A DNA stretch of 64,000 nt from Methanomassiliicoccales archaeon (GTDB lineage: Archaea > Thermoplasmatota > Thermoplasmata > Methanomassiliicoccales > UBA472). This document shows positions 25,611 to 33,447 of the stretch, in pieces. The stretch lies in assembly GCA_026394395.1 (NCBI GenBank), contig JAPKYK010000002.1, positions 62,001 to 126,000 on the forward strand. The letters run 5' to 3'. How positions within the stretch are numbered: position 1 is the first letter of the stretch; each line of letters starts with the position of its first letter. The notes beneath the pieces are model-generated. The model ran no database searches, had not been told where the DNA came from, and saw only the letters and a program-made list of their open reading frames with translations. The position numbers and the translations under genes were made by a program.

Positions 25611-26909
25611 ATGGCTAAGAGCGTTCTGATCAGGAACGGCATGATCGTCACCCAGGACAAGGAAAGGAGGGTCCTGAAAGGGGACGTGATGGTAGAGGAC
25701 GGTAAGATCACCGAGATAGGCTCGGTGAGAAGAGGGGCGGACCAGATAATCGACGCCGGAGGCGCTCCAGTGCTTCCCGGCCTCATAAACACCCACGCCC
25801 ACGTGGCCATGACGGTCATGAAGGGGATGGTCGACGACCTGCCCTTCTCTAAGTTCCTGGACCGGGTCTTCGCCATCGATTCCGACCGCCAGGAGTTCGA
25901 CCTGCTGGCCGGCTCCCGTTTGGGGTGTCTGGAAATGCTCTTGGGAGGGACGACCACCTTCGTGGACCTGTACTACTCCCAGGACGTGATAGCCAGGGCG
26001 GTGAAGGAGGCCGGAATGCGCGGCGTGCTCTGCTGGGCGGTCCTGGACCAGGAGTTCACCACTCAGAACGGCGTCCCGCTGGACAACTGCAAGCGGTTCC
26101 ACGCTCAGTTCGCCGGGGACCGGAACATAATTCCGGGAATGGGGCTGCAAGGTGTGTATGTCTGCTCCGAGGAGACGTGCATGCGCTCCAAGGAGTTCTC
26201 CGACCGCACCGGCGCGCTGATGACCTTCCATCTGTCGGAGACGAGGAAGGAGGTCTACGACCACAAGGCCAAGACCGGGGAGCGCCCGGCCGATTGGCTC
26301 AACTCCATCGGGTTCCTCAACCATCGCTGCTTGGCGGCCCACGCCGCCTGGCTGACCATAAAGGAAGTACGGGCGCTGGGGAAGGCCGGCGCATCTATCT
26401 CCACCTGTCCGGTCTCCAACATGAAGTTGGCCACCGGCGGAGTGGCTCCCATACCAGAAATGCTGCGGGAAGGGGTGAACGTCACCGTGGGAACGGATGG
26501 TTCGACGACCAACAATTCCCTGGACCTGTTCGGGGAGATGAAGACTCTGGCCTTGCTGCAGAAGTCCAGCCGCTGGGATCCCACGGTGGTCACGGCACAG
26601 GAGGCCTTGGACTTCGCCACGATCAACGCGGCCAAGGCCATCGGCATGGCGGACCAGCTCGGTTCGATCGAGGTCGGCAAGCGGGCCGACATTGTGCTCA
26701 TGGACGCCCGTTCGCCCGCGCTCCGGCCGGTCACGCCCGAGAACGTCGTATCCAACCTAGTGTACGCCGCCAGCCGGGGAGATGTGCGGACGGTGCTGTG
26801 CGACGGGAAGGTCGTGATCAGCGACCGTCGGTCCCTGACCCTCGACGAGGCAAAGGTGCTCGAGGACGCTCAGAAGGCCATGGACCAGATAGTCAAGGCA
26901 CGCGGTTGA
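25611..26909 (+). CDS. 5'-methylthioadenosine/S-adenosylhomocysteine deaminase-type amidohydrolase
   Basis: A 432-residue amidohydrolase. Metal and substrate motifs are 'NTHAHVAMTVMKG', 'FHLSETRKE', 'AAHAAWLT' and 'VGTDGSTTNNS', matching the MtaD/DadD group. These enzymes deaminate MTA, SAH or 5'-deoxyadenosine, the last being a waste product of radical SAM reactions, and feed SAM recycling. The ATG at 25611 lies about 28 bases after a TATA-like AATTATTATGG, consistent with a leaderless transcript. The long open frame upstream is the antisense of the MBL gene. It ends 13 bases before tRNA-Tyr on the other strand. Confidence 0.88.
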   Translation: MAKSVLIRNGMIVTQDKERRVLKGDVMVEDGKITEIGSVRRGADQIIDAGGAPVLPGLINTHAHVAMTVMKGMVDDLPFSKFLDRVFAIDSDRQEFDLLAGSRLGCLEMLLGGTTTFVDLYYSQDVIARAVKEAGMRGVLCWAVLDQEFTTQNGVPLDNCKRFHAQFAGDRNIIPGMGLQGVYVCSEETCMRSKEFSDRTGALMTFHLSETRKEVYDHKAKTGERPADWLNSIGFLNHRCLAAHAAWLTIKEVRALGKAGASISTCPVSNMKLATGGVAPIPEMLREGVNVTVGTDGSTTNNSLDLFGEMKTLALLQKSSRWDPTVVTAQEALDFATINAAKAIGMADQLGSIEVGKRADIVLMDARSPALRPVTPENVVSNLVYAASRGDVRTVLCDGKVVISDRRSLTLDEAKVLEDAQKAMDQIVKARG

Positions 26910-26921
26910 GGAAAAAGGTGG

Positions 26922-27030
26922 TCCCGACTCCCGGATTTGAACCGGGCACCTGCTGATATCGGCGGCTGAGGACCGGCATGCCGGTATCCCACTACAGTCA
27001 GCCGCTCTAGCCAGACTGAGCTAAGTCGGG
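26922..27030 (-). tRNA. tRNA-Tyr (GTA) with intron
   Basis: On the minus strand, acceptor CCCGACT pairs with AGTCGGG. The D arm is GCTC/GAGC. The anticodon stem GCTGA/TCAGC encloses CTGTA..., giving anticodon GTA. The T arm is CCCGG-TTCAAAT-CCGGG with discriminator A. CCA is encoded at 26919-26921. The gene is 109 bases long. About 34 bases after the anticodon are an intron at the canonical 37/38 site, containing the self-complementary ACCGGCATGCCGGT. Confidence 0.9.
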
Positions 27031-27213
27031 TGTAAGCCACCATAATACTGATAGCGTATTTATCAATTATTGTACAATAAGACAAGGTCGGACATCCATT
27101 TTTACATCTGGAATCGCCACTCTTCGGTCGGCCCCCTAAAAAAACCATTATATAGGGACCGAGTCATAATGTTGTCAGACAAAAGAGGTCTAAACGACCC
27201 CTGTTGTCAGGAA

Positions 27214-27459
27214 ATGGCGATGGACGAAGGCGACCTGGAGAAGGTCACGCTGCGATTACCCGCCAGGCATATCCGAGCCCTGGATTTCCTGGTCGAGGTA
27301 GACGATTATCCCTCCAGATCCGAAGCCATCAGGGCTGCCGTCCGGGATTTCATATACGCCCGCCTCGACCTGGTCACCGACAAGCTGAAGAAGATGGAGG
27401 AGGCCGAAAAAGTACTGGCGGAGATGGAAGCCTACGAAGAGCGGTATTTGAGGAAATAG
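27214..27459 (+). CDS. Ribbon-helix-helix transcription regulator
   Basis: About 81 residues. The CopG-type ribbon-helix-helix is 'EKVTLRLPARHIRALDFL' plus 'YPSRSEAIRAAVRDFIY', followed by a coiled-coil helix rich in Lys and Glu. The ATG at 27214 was chosen because a TATA box (TTATATA, 27148-27154) puts transcription start near 27177 and GTCAGGA lies just upstream. The in-frame ATG at 27169 would lie before that. It ends with TAG. The target is unknown. It is adjacent to the tRNA-Tyr gene and convergent with the PAC2 gene. Confidence 0.75.
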   Translation: MAMDEGDLEKVTLRLPARHIRALDFLVEVDDYPSRSEAIRAAVRDFIYARLDLVTDKLKKMEEAEKVLAEMEAYEERYLRK

Positions 27460-27551
27460 CCTGTCCAGGAAGGGATGGGATGCACCTAGTCAGGCCCGAG
27501 GTTCCCCCCCAGTAACCTCCCCTCATTTTTTTTTCTAAAAAATTAAAAGGT

Positions 27552-28310
27552 TTAGCCGATGTAGCCGAGATCCTCGCGCTTGGGCGCCTCAGCGGTCTCG
27601 GCCTCCTTGAGCTTGTTGGTAATGAGGTCGATCTGCTCGGCCTTCTCCGTCAACGCCTTCAGATCGATGTCGATGTGCAGGAGGGACATCAGGACCTTGA
27701 GCACTGCCTCCGCTCCTTTCGGGTCGACGAAGTAGCCAGATGTCTCGCCCATCAGGCATACCGCCTCCAGGCCTTCCATCTTCCCCAGTCCCAGCATCAG
27801 TCCGGACGCGCCTACGATGCCGCTGCCCGGTTCGCCCTTCGAGAACACCACTCCGTGCTTGACCATCTCTTCGCAGAGCTTTATGTCGGTCACGGCGCCC
27901 AGCACCCGCGGGGCTTCCACTATCCTGCCGATACCGTACCCGCCGAGGGTGTAGATGCGGCTGACGCCCAGCTCCTTGCAGACCTGGATGGCGTGGCTTG
28001 ACAGCTCGTACTGGCCGTCCGGGGTCATGCCCTGGTAGTCCCCGGTGAGCACGATGATGTCCGGCCGGTCGCCTTCTCCCCGGTAATAATGCAATTCGTT
28101 GTTGACCAGGCGGATCACTCCGTCATCGTCCAGCAGCACCTGCGGCGGGAAGTGCTTGGAGAATATATCGGCGAACTTGACAGCCTTCACTTGCTCGACC
28201 AGATGTTCGGCCGCCAGCTTGCCTACGTTGCCCACGCCTGGAAGTCCCTCGATCAGCACCGGGGCTTTCAGCTCGGGGCGCTCATGCATGACCATTATGA
28301 CGCTATCCAT
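27552..28310 (-). CDS. Proteasome assembly chaperone family (PAC2) protein
   Basis: A 252-residue protein with the PAC2 pattern 'LIEGLPGVGNVGKLAAEHL', 'DIIVLTGDYQGMTP', 'YTLGGYGIG' and 'CLMGETSGYFVDP'. A C-terminal coiled coil follows. Archaeal members may assist proteasome assembly, but this is extrapolated from eukaryotes. The start at 28310 follows Nop10 with one base between, placing it at the end of the operon eL44-eS27-aIF2alpha-Nop10-PAC2, an order often kept in Euryarchaeota. Confidence 0.88.
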   Translation of the reverse strand: MDSVIMVMHERPELKAPVLIEGLPGVGNVGKLAAEHLVEQVKAVKFADIFSKHFPPQVLLDDDGVIRLVNNELHYYRGEGDRPDIIVLTGDYQGMTPDGQYELSSHAIQVCKELGVSRIYTLGGYGIGRIVEAPRVLGAVTDIKLCEEMVKHGVVFSKGEPGSGIVGASGLMLGLGKMEGLEAVCLMGETSGYFVDPKGAEAVLKVLMSLLHIDIDLKALTEKAEQIDLITNKLKEAETAEAPKREDLGYIG

Positions 28311-28311
28311 C

Positions 28312-28476
28312 TCAATCACCTTGTTCCTGGCGCGCCTTCCGGCGATACTCCCCGTACCTGTCGTCCGGGGAAAAGCGCGAAGGAATCGGCACCAAGGTAA
28401 ACGCACCACATCTAGGGCAGGTGTCCTTGAGAGTGTACTCGCGGCACTTCTCGCATAGCCTCAGAGTGGTCTTCAT
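28312..28476 (-). CDS. H/ACA RNP component Nop10
   Basis: A 54-residue protein. The zinc ribbon 'LCEKCREYTLKDTCPRCG' is followed by the conserved basic tail 'PSRFSPDDRYGEYRR'. Nop10 joins Cbf5, Gar1 and L7Ae in the archaeal H/ACA pseudouridylation complex. The start at 'MKTTLRL' (28476) matches the family N-terminus. The longer frame is spurious. Its length is typical and it lies between aIF2-alpha and PAC2 in a conserved operon. Confidence 0.92.
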   Translation of the reverse strand: MKTTLRLCEKCREYTLKDTCPRCGAFTLVPIPSRFSPDDRYGEYRRKARQEQGD

Positions 28477-28540
28477 GTTACGATACCTACAGGTCACGAT
28501 AAGACGTGCCCATTGATAAATCATTATTGAAGCGACACCG

Positions 28541-29323
28541 TCACTTGCTTTCCCGGTGGAACTGTCCATCGCCGCCGGATTCCTTGATATCAACGATGAT
28601 CAAGTTGGTGACCACCTTCAAGGCCTCCTCGGCCATCTTATAATCGGGGGCGGTCATGACCATCCGGTAGCGCGGCGCACCGATGTACTGAATCTCCAAG
28701 GACTCATCCGAGGAGTCCTTACCCTTCTTCAGGGCGGACTTGATGCGGTCCACACCGTCGGAGGCCGGGGACCGCAGCTCTAATATGCCAGCTATCTGAA
28801 CGAAGGGCGGGGTGACGTTCTCCTTGGCCACCTCAACCAATGTCCCGGTCCAGTCCCCGGATAGTTCCACATCCTCCAGGGCGTTCTCGTCCATGGCGCA
28901 GCTCTCAAAGGCGCCATAGAGCGTTCCGAACTTGTCGACCAGGTCCAGGCCGAACTCTTCCCAACACTGGTCCAAGGTCTTCTCCAGTCGCGAGGCCACT
29001 ATCTCCAGCAACTTCTCGGCCTTGGTCTCGTTCTTCCATTGCTGGACCTTTTCCCGGCGCTGGTGTTCGTTAACGGATTTCAATGATAGGTCGATATGTC
29101 CCTTGGTCGAGTCCACACCCAGAACCTTGCAGACGACCTTCTGGCCCTCGCGAACGTAATCGCGTATGTACTTTACCCAGCCAGTGGCCACATCACGTAC
29201 GTGAATGAAGCCTTCCTTGTCGCCGTATTCGTCGAGCGTTACGAACGCTCCGAAGTTCTTTACGCTCTGAACAGTGCAGACCACGAGCTCCCCTTCGTCG
29301 GGGAACTCGCTGACCTTTGACAT
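28541..29323 (-). CDS. Translation initiation factor aIF2 alpha subunit
   Basis: A 260-residue protein. An N-terminal S1 domain ('EGELVVCTVQSVKNFGAF', 'KEGFIHVRDV') is followed by the helical domain ('DQCWEEFGLDLVDKFG') and the C-terminal alpha/beta domain ('IQYIGAPRYRMVMTAPDYK') that contacts the gamma subunit. With aIF2 beta and gamma it brings initiator tRNA to the ribosome. Its ATG overlaps the eS27 stop (TAATG arrangement), so translation is coupled. Confidence 0.95.
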   Translation of the reverse strand: MSKVSEFPDEGELVVCTVQSVKNFGAFVTLDEYGDKEGFIHVRDVATGWVKYIRDYVREGQKVVCKVLGVDSTKGHIDLSLKSVNEHQRREKVQQWKNETKAEKLLEIVASRLEKTLDQCWEEFGLDLVDKFGTLYGAFESCAMDENALEDVELSGDWTGTLVEVAKENVTPPFVQIAGILELRSPASDGVDRIKSALKKGKDSSDESLEIQYIGAPRYRMVMTAPDYKMAEEALKVVTNLIIVDIKESGGDGQFHRESK

Positions 29324-29496
29324 TAGTCGACCACCTCAAGCAGCTCTCCCTTGATCTCTCCCTCGCCTCCTCGGGACTTGACCAGGGTGGAGCCGCACAC
29401 AGCGCAGGCCACGTTCATGGCCGGCTTCTTGTAAGTGATCTGCTCGTTTCCGCAATCCTGACACTTTACCTTTATGAACTTTCCAGTGGTTGCCAT
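29323..29496 (-). CDS. rps27e: Ribosomal protein eS27
   Basis: A 57-residue small-subunit protein with the C4 zinc ribbon 'VKCQDCGNEQITY' and 'VACAVCGSTLVK'. The ATG at 29496 begins 'MATTGKFIKVKC', the usual N-terminus. It sits 4 bases after eL44 and overlaps the aIF2-alpha start by one base, in a translation operon. Confidence 0.95.
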   Translation of the reverse strand: MATTGKFIKVKCQDCGNEQITYKKPAMNVACAVCGSTLVKSRGGEGEIKGELLEVVD

Positions 29497-29500
29497 GGGA

Positions 29501-29782
29501 TCACTCACCCACAATTTCGAACTTCTTGGCCCGGATGCATGCTTTCTGATGGGCCTTCTTGCACTTCTTACAGCGGTATCGGAGAGAGACCCTCTTGGTG
29601 GGCTTTTCGCGTCCTTCAGGCTTTGGCCTGGGGAAACCACCGTAACCGGCGGTGGCCCTGCGGAACCTTCTCTGACCCCACTTCATCTCGCTGGCCTTCC
29701 TCTTCTTAACCCTCTCGACCTCATGATCGGTGTGAGTCTTGCAAGTTGGACAGTAAGTCTTGATGGACCTGGGCAACTTCAT
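29501..29782 (-). CDS. rpl44e: Ribosomal protein eL44
   Basis: A 93-residue large-subunit protein starting '[20 protein letters not shown]'. The zinc site is formed with the later '[12 protein letters not shown]', and the middle is the basic '[19 protein letters not shown]'. An ATG three codons earlier exists, but AAGGGATG fits as the ribosome binding site for 29782. It is first in the translation operon. The promoter BRE/TATA GGGTTTAAATATAG lies upstream at about 29828-29841 on the minus strand. Confidence 0.96.
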   Translation of the reverse strand: MKLPRSIKTYCPTCKTHTDHEVERVKKRKASEMKWGQRRFRRATAGYGGFPRPKPEGREKPTKRVSLRYRCKKCKKAHQKACIRAKKFEIVGE

Positions 29783-30273
29783 AATATACATCCCTTTGGA
29801 GCAAAACTGCCTTAATACTCAATCTATATTTAAACCCTTAGCAAGGGCAAATATGCTCCTGGGAATGCTGGGTGGCGTGTTCGATCGAATGGCGATATAT
29901 GCTCCAAATGGATAATCGTCAATTGCTATACGAATCATCGGGACCGCGCTCTCAGACAAGGATATTTTTCAGGACTGTAATCGAACGCCGCTGTATTGAG
30001 ACCATCCACACTAATGTGGTCGATGCAAAATTTTCGTCAGTGCGATTTCAACGGATTCCTAAATATATCCAACAAAAGCTTATAATATAAGTCTCCTTTT
30101 TCCGCTAATTCCCTCATATTATATATTGAATGACATTTTTGTCCAGAAGGGAGAAAATGTTATTGGCCAGTAGAATAGCCAGCAATATAAAATAATGGGG
30201 AAATAGAAAAGGATATATATCCATCAATTAATAATTGATATGTATTTATAAATGAGAAAAAGGGTGCATCAAT
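29783..30273. promoter_or_regulatory. Intergenic region: eL44 promoter and operator-like palindromes before a wHTH gene
   Basis: About 490 bases between divergent genes. The eL44 TATA box (minus strand, about 29828-29838) lies at one end. At the other lie the perfect palindrome GGATATATATCC (30211-30222) and TCAATTA-A-TAATTGA (30224-30238), 36 bases before the wHTH gene. They overlap where its TATA would be, so autoregulation is plausible. The middle (29870-30110) contains a 72-codon open frame that I cannot support as a gene. Confidence 0.45.
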
Positions 30274-30645
30274 ATGGCCGACAAGGGCTTCAATAAAAAG
30301 GACGAGTCGCTGGTCGATCTTCTAGTGAACACGGGAATGCCGAAGAACGTTGCCAAAACCTTGGCGTTCTTGCGCAAGAAAGAGGAAACGACATCTGTCG
30401 AAATAGAGATCATGACCGCTCTGAGGCAGCCCGAGGTTTCCATCGCTATGCAGGAGCTGCGGCGCAGGAAGTGGGTCATAAAGCGGGACATCAAAAAGGA
30501 GGGCAAGGGCCGCCCGGTGCACGCCTATAAGCTGGCCATACCCTTCGACAAGATCATCGAGACGCTGGAGAAGGAAGAGAGGAAGCGGATGGAGTCGATC
30601 GAAAAGAACATCGACCAGCTCAAGGCGCTGTCCTTAAACCCCTGA
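30274..30645 (+). CDS. Winged helix-turn-helix transcription regulator
   Basis: A 123-residue protein. The winged helix reads 'GMPKNVAKTLAFLRKKEETT' through 'VSIAMQELRRRKWVIKRD', with the wing 'KGKGRPVHAYKLA'. It ends in a coiled coil ('IIETLEKEERKRMESIE'). Close relatives are abundant in Methanomassiliicoccales-type archaea and their targets are unknown. GGGTG precedes the ATG. Palindromes at 30211-30238 are candidate operators. It meets the rpiA gene end to end, with no base between the stops. Confidence 0.82.
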   Translation: MADKGFNKKDESLVDLLVNTGMPKNVAKTLAFLRKKEETTSVEIEIMTALRQPEVSIAMQELRRRKWVIKRDIKKEGKGRPVHAYKLAIPFDKIIETLEKEERKRMESIEKNIDQLKALSLNP

Positions 30646-31320
30646 TCAAACCCTTTCCATAACCCTTATTCCATCTTCTGAGGCCACCACGACCTTCTTG
30701 GCCATTTTCAGGAACAGTCCTGTCTCGACCACTCCCGGGATGTCCTTGAGCTTCCGCTGCAGCTCGTACGGGTCCTTGATCCCATGTTCAAAATGCAGAT
30801 AGTAGATGTAGTTGCCGTTGTCGGTGACGAACGGGACGTTCCCCCCGCGCAGCTCCGCCCGGCATCCTAGCTCCTCCATGTACATGCGTGTGCGTCCATG
30901 GGAGAACTGCACCACCTCCACAGGCAGAGGGAACTTGGTCCCTAGCACATGGACCATTTTAGAATCGTCCACCACGATGACCTGCATGCGCGTCGAATGC
31001 GCCACGATCTTCTCTCTCAACAGGGCGCCGCCCATGCCTTTGATGAGGTCAAGGTTGTCGTCCACCTCGTCGGCCCCGTCGATGGTGATGTCGAGGGTCC
31101 CTGTCTCATCCAATGTCGCTAGCGGTATCTTCAGCTCGCGGGCCTGCCTTTCGCTGGCGATAGAGGTGGGAACAGCGAGTATGTTGAAACCATCCTTCAC
31201 CAGCCTCCCGATGGCCTCTATGGCGAAGTAAGCGGTGCTTCCGGTCCCCAGCCCCACCTTCATCCCGTCCTGCACCAGCTCCACAGCCTTCTCCGCTGCC
31301 AACCGCTTCTTTTCGCTCAT
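30646..31320 (-). CDS. rpiA: Ribose-5-phosphate isomerase A
   Basis: A 224-residue enzyme converting ribose 5-P and ribulose 5-P. Motifs are 'GLGTGSTAYFAIEA', 'TIDGADEVDDNLDLIKGMGG' (catalytic Asp and Glu region) and 'LREKIVAHS'. The start at 'MSEKKRLAAEKAVE' (31320) was chosen because it lies one base after the creatininase-family stop, and the longer frame covers that gene. It supplies ribose phosphate for nucleotides and for PLP synthesis by PdxST. Confidence 0.95.
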   Translation of the reverse strand: MSEKKRLAAEKAVELVQDGMKVGLGTGSTAYFAIEAIGRLVKDGFNILAVPTSIASERQARELKIPLATLDETGTLDITIDGADEVDDNLDLIKGMGGALLREKIVAHSTRMQVIVVDDSKMVHVLGTKFPLPVEVVQFSHGRTRMYMEELGCRAELRGGNVPFVTDNGNYIYYLHFEHGIKDPYELQRKLKDIPGVVETGLFLKMAKKVVVASEDGIRVMERV

Positions 31321-31321
31321 C

Positions 31322-32029
31322 CTAACCCTCGAAGTTCTTACGCACCAGCTCAATGAGAGTGTCTATGACGTACTCATTTACCAACCGGCCCTTCTCCTTT
31401 GAGGCGAGCCGGGCGTCACCACCGAAACCCTGCGGCAGGCATCGCTCCGGGTCGGGATGGATCATGAAATGGCTATCTACGAACACCCCGGCCGTTCGAT
31501 CGGCAGAGACCAGGTCGGGTCGGATATCTATCATCCGGGACGTTTCCACGATGCCTCCGTGCCCGTCCGGCAACCCCTCGCACACATCGGCCTTCTTAAG
31601 GTACGCCAGCTCATAATCGCTCAGCATCATGACCTTAAGCCCTTGACGTGCCGAGGATTCGCAGGCCAACTTGATGGCGGCGCGGTGCACTGAGCCCAGG
31701 TGACCTGAGACCACCACTACCTTCCGTACGCCGTTCCTCTGAAGCGCGGCAAGCACGTCGAGTACTAGGGAACGTAGGGTGTCGAAGCTTATGTCTATCG
31801 TCCCGGGAAAGTTGCGGGTCGAGGAATGCTGCCCGTAATTTATGGTGGGTGCCACCAGGCCTTCCAGGCGCTCGCTGACCGCGTTGACCACGAACTCCGG
31901 CTGGAAGGTGTCCGTACCTAGTGGAAGGTGGGGCCCATGTGCCTCTATGGCGCCTATGGGCAAGAACACTATGGGGTCCGCCCTCACCGCCTGGGCGAAG
32001 GCGGTGGAGCTCATCTCGTCGATCCTCAT
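31322..32029 (-). CDS. Creatininase family amidohydrolase
   Basis: A 235-residue protein of the creatininase/ArfB fold. Metal ligands are visible in 'FLPIGAIEAHGPHLPLGTDT', 'VVVSGHLGSVHRAAI' and 'PDGHGGIVETSRM'. In archaea this family includes the formamide hydrolase ArfB, which acts early in F420/riboflavin synthesis. The Glu-x-His-Gly-x-His pattern and genomic context do not decide between that and other amidases. The start at 32029 has GGTGAAGTG upstream and overlaps the stop of the zinc-ribbon gene by one base, so they are coupled. Confidence 0.85.
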   Translation of the reverse strand: MRIDEMSSTAFAQAVRADPIVFLPIGAIEAHGPHLPLGTDTFQPEFVVNAVSERLEGLVAPTINYGQHSSTRNFPGTIDISFDTLRSLVLDVLAALQRNGVRKVVVVSGHLGSVHRAAIKLACESSARQGLKVMMLSDYELAYLKKADVCEGLPDGHGGIVETSRMIDIRPDLVSADRTAGVFVDSHFMIHPDPERCLPQGFGGDARLASKEKGRLVNEYVIDTLIELVRKNFEG

Positions 32030-32190
32030 CACTTCACCTTCTTCTCGGTGTCTATGAGCGGCGTCCTGCACACCGGGCACAACCCCTGCCTCAGGGAATC
32101 GTTCTGGAAGGTGCTCATGAGCTGGGCGTCGATCTCCTTGACCTTGGCCTTGTCGATGTTCTTGTTGCAACGGGGGCAGTGCAGTGGCAT
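32029..32190 (-). CDS. Small zinc-ribbon protein upstream of the creatininase gene
   Basis: A 53-residue protein starting 'MPLHCPRCNKNIDKAK', with a second pair 'GLCPVCRTPL', giving one C4 zinc ribbon separated by a helix. The start at 32190 avoids overlap with the divergent Dph6 promoter. Its stop overlaps the creatininase-family start (TGATG). The function is unknown. Confidence 0.6.
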   Translation of the reverse strand: MPLHCPRCNKNIDKAKVKEIDAQLMSTFQNDSLRQGLCPVCRTPLIDTEKKVK

Positions 32191-32276
32191 GGTCGCTCCT
32201 GTTGGGTTATAGCATGGATTCGATTTCAATCCTTCCACGGCGCATCGATTATAAGCTCCAAGGCACTTCCTGGTTC

Positions 32277-32948
32277 ATGCGCTTGGCCTGCCTTTTCTCT
32301 GGGGGTAAGGATTCCACTTACGCCGCGTACCTCATGGAGCAGTCCGGACACGAGATAACGTGCTTGGTAACCGTCGTTCCATCCGATCCTCATTCATGGG
32401 TGTTCCACACCCTGAACCTGGAACACCTGCCGGAGATGGCCAAGGCCATGGAGAAGGACCTCATCGCCGTCCCCTCCAGTGGAGGAGAGGACGAAGACCT
32501 GGCATCTCTCAGGAAGGCCCTGTTCGGGTTGGATGTGGAGGGCGTGGTCACCGGGGCCATCGCCTCCGATTACCAATGGGACCGCATCAACGGGGTGTGC
32601 GAGTCCCTCGGGCTCAAGGTCTTCTCGCCGCTGTGGCGCAAGGACCAGCGGACCCTCATCGAGGACATGCTGTCGTCAGGGCTGAAGATCATCATCGTCG
32701 GGGTCTTCGCCGAGGGACTGGACGGATCTTGGCTCGACCGGGAACTGGACCAGAAGGCTTTAAGCGAGCTCGTCAAATTGTCCTTGGAGAAGGGCATCAA
32801 CATTTCCGGAGAGGGCGGGGAGTACGAGACCCTGGTCCTGGACTCTCCCATGCACCATCAGAGGCTTCAGCCCACGGATGTGGTATCACGCTACTCCCGG
32901 GATTCTGGACAGTTGCGCATCGGACGTCTGGTCAGCGTCGAGAAGTGA
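32277..32948 (+). CDS. dph6: Diphthine-ammonia ligase (Dph6)
   Basis: A 223-residue ATP-pyrophosphatase-fold enzyme that amidates diphthine to diphthamide on elongation factor 2. The P-loop is 'LFSGGKDSTYAAYLM'. The family-specific motif is 'SGEGGEYETLVLDSP', with 'VVTGAIASDYQWDRIN' in between. The ATG at 32277 begins the usual N-terminus. A TATA-like GATTATAAG 25-30 bases upstream suggests a leaderless transcript. The 3' end overlaps the first peroxiredoxin gene on the other strand by 17 bases. Confidence 0.93.
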   Translation: MRLACLFSGGKDSTYAAYLMEQSGHEITCLVTVVPSDPHSWVFHTLNLEHLPEMAKAMEKDLIAVPSSGGEDEDLASLRKALFGLDVEGVVTGAIASDYQWDRINGVCESLGLKVFSPLWRKDQRTLIEDMLSSGLKIIIVGVFAEGLDGSWLDRELDQKALSELVKLSLEKGINISGEGGEYETLVLDSPMHHQRLQPTDVVSRYSRDSGQLRIGRLVSVEK

Positions 32949-33423
32949 CAGAGCGAGCCTCATCCAATAGCGCCTGGGTGTCCGGACCAACGTGAGGGTT
33001 GGACGGTATCCAACGGTACTGTACGGTCATGTCCCGATCGATGACGAAGGCTCCCCGGCAGGCTCGGTTCTTGAACCAGGAGTCATCGTCGCAGTCTATC
33101 GCGTATGAGGCCGTCACCCGCCCATCCTCATCGGCCAGCAGCGAGAAAGGCAGTTTCATGGACTCCCTCCAGGCGGAATGGGACCGCACACTGTTGGTGG
33201 AGACAGGCAGGATCTGGATGTCGGAGGCCTCAATCTCCGGGAAGGAGTCCCGTAGCTCTCCCATCTGGATCGAGCATATCATCCCAAAATCGGCCGGATA
33301 GAACAGGAGCAGGACCACACCCTTCCTCGTCGTCTCGCTGAGCCGCACCGGCTTCCCCATGTCGTCCGGCAGCTCGAAGTCTAGGGCCTTCTGGCCAACG
33401 GCCGGCATGCGTTCGAGATCCAT
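32932..33423 (-). CDS. Peroxiredoxin (AhpC/Bcp-like), atypical active site
   Basis: A 163-residue thioredoxin-fold protein. The presumed peroxidatic Cys50 lies in 'FYPADFGMIC'. The canonical peroxiredoxin signature is PxxxTxxC, and here the Thr is replaced by Gly. The conserved Arg is probably the one in 'FKNRACRGAFVID', where a possible resolving Cys also sits. It could reduce peroxides or act as a redox carrier. It is followed upstream by a divergent paralog (33448) in the same orientation, 24 bases away. Confidence 0.8.
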   Translation of the reverse strand: MDLERMPAVGQKALDFELPDDMGKPVRLSETTRKGVVLLLFYPADFGMICSIQMGELRDSFPEIEASDIQILPVSTNSVRSHSAWRESMKLPFSLLADEDGRVTASYAIDCDDDSWFKNRACRGAFVIDRDMTVQYRWIPSNPHVGPDTQALLDEARSVTSRR

Positions 33424-33447
33424 CAGTATACAAACTTCCCGGTGCGG

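Noticed and set aside
29872-30090. 72-codon open frame in the eL44/wHTH gap
   Set aside because: No ribosome binding site, odd composition, no family resemblance, and it lies in sequence that otherwise looks noncoding.
31921-32358. 145-codon plus-strand frame over the zinc-ribbon and creatininase starts
   Set aside because: It covers two supported minus-strand genes and the Dph6 promoter and has low-complexity composition.
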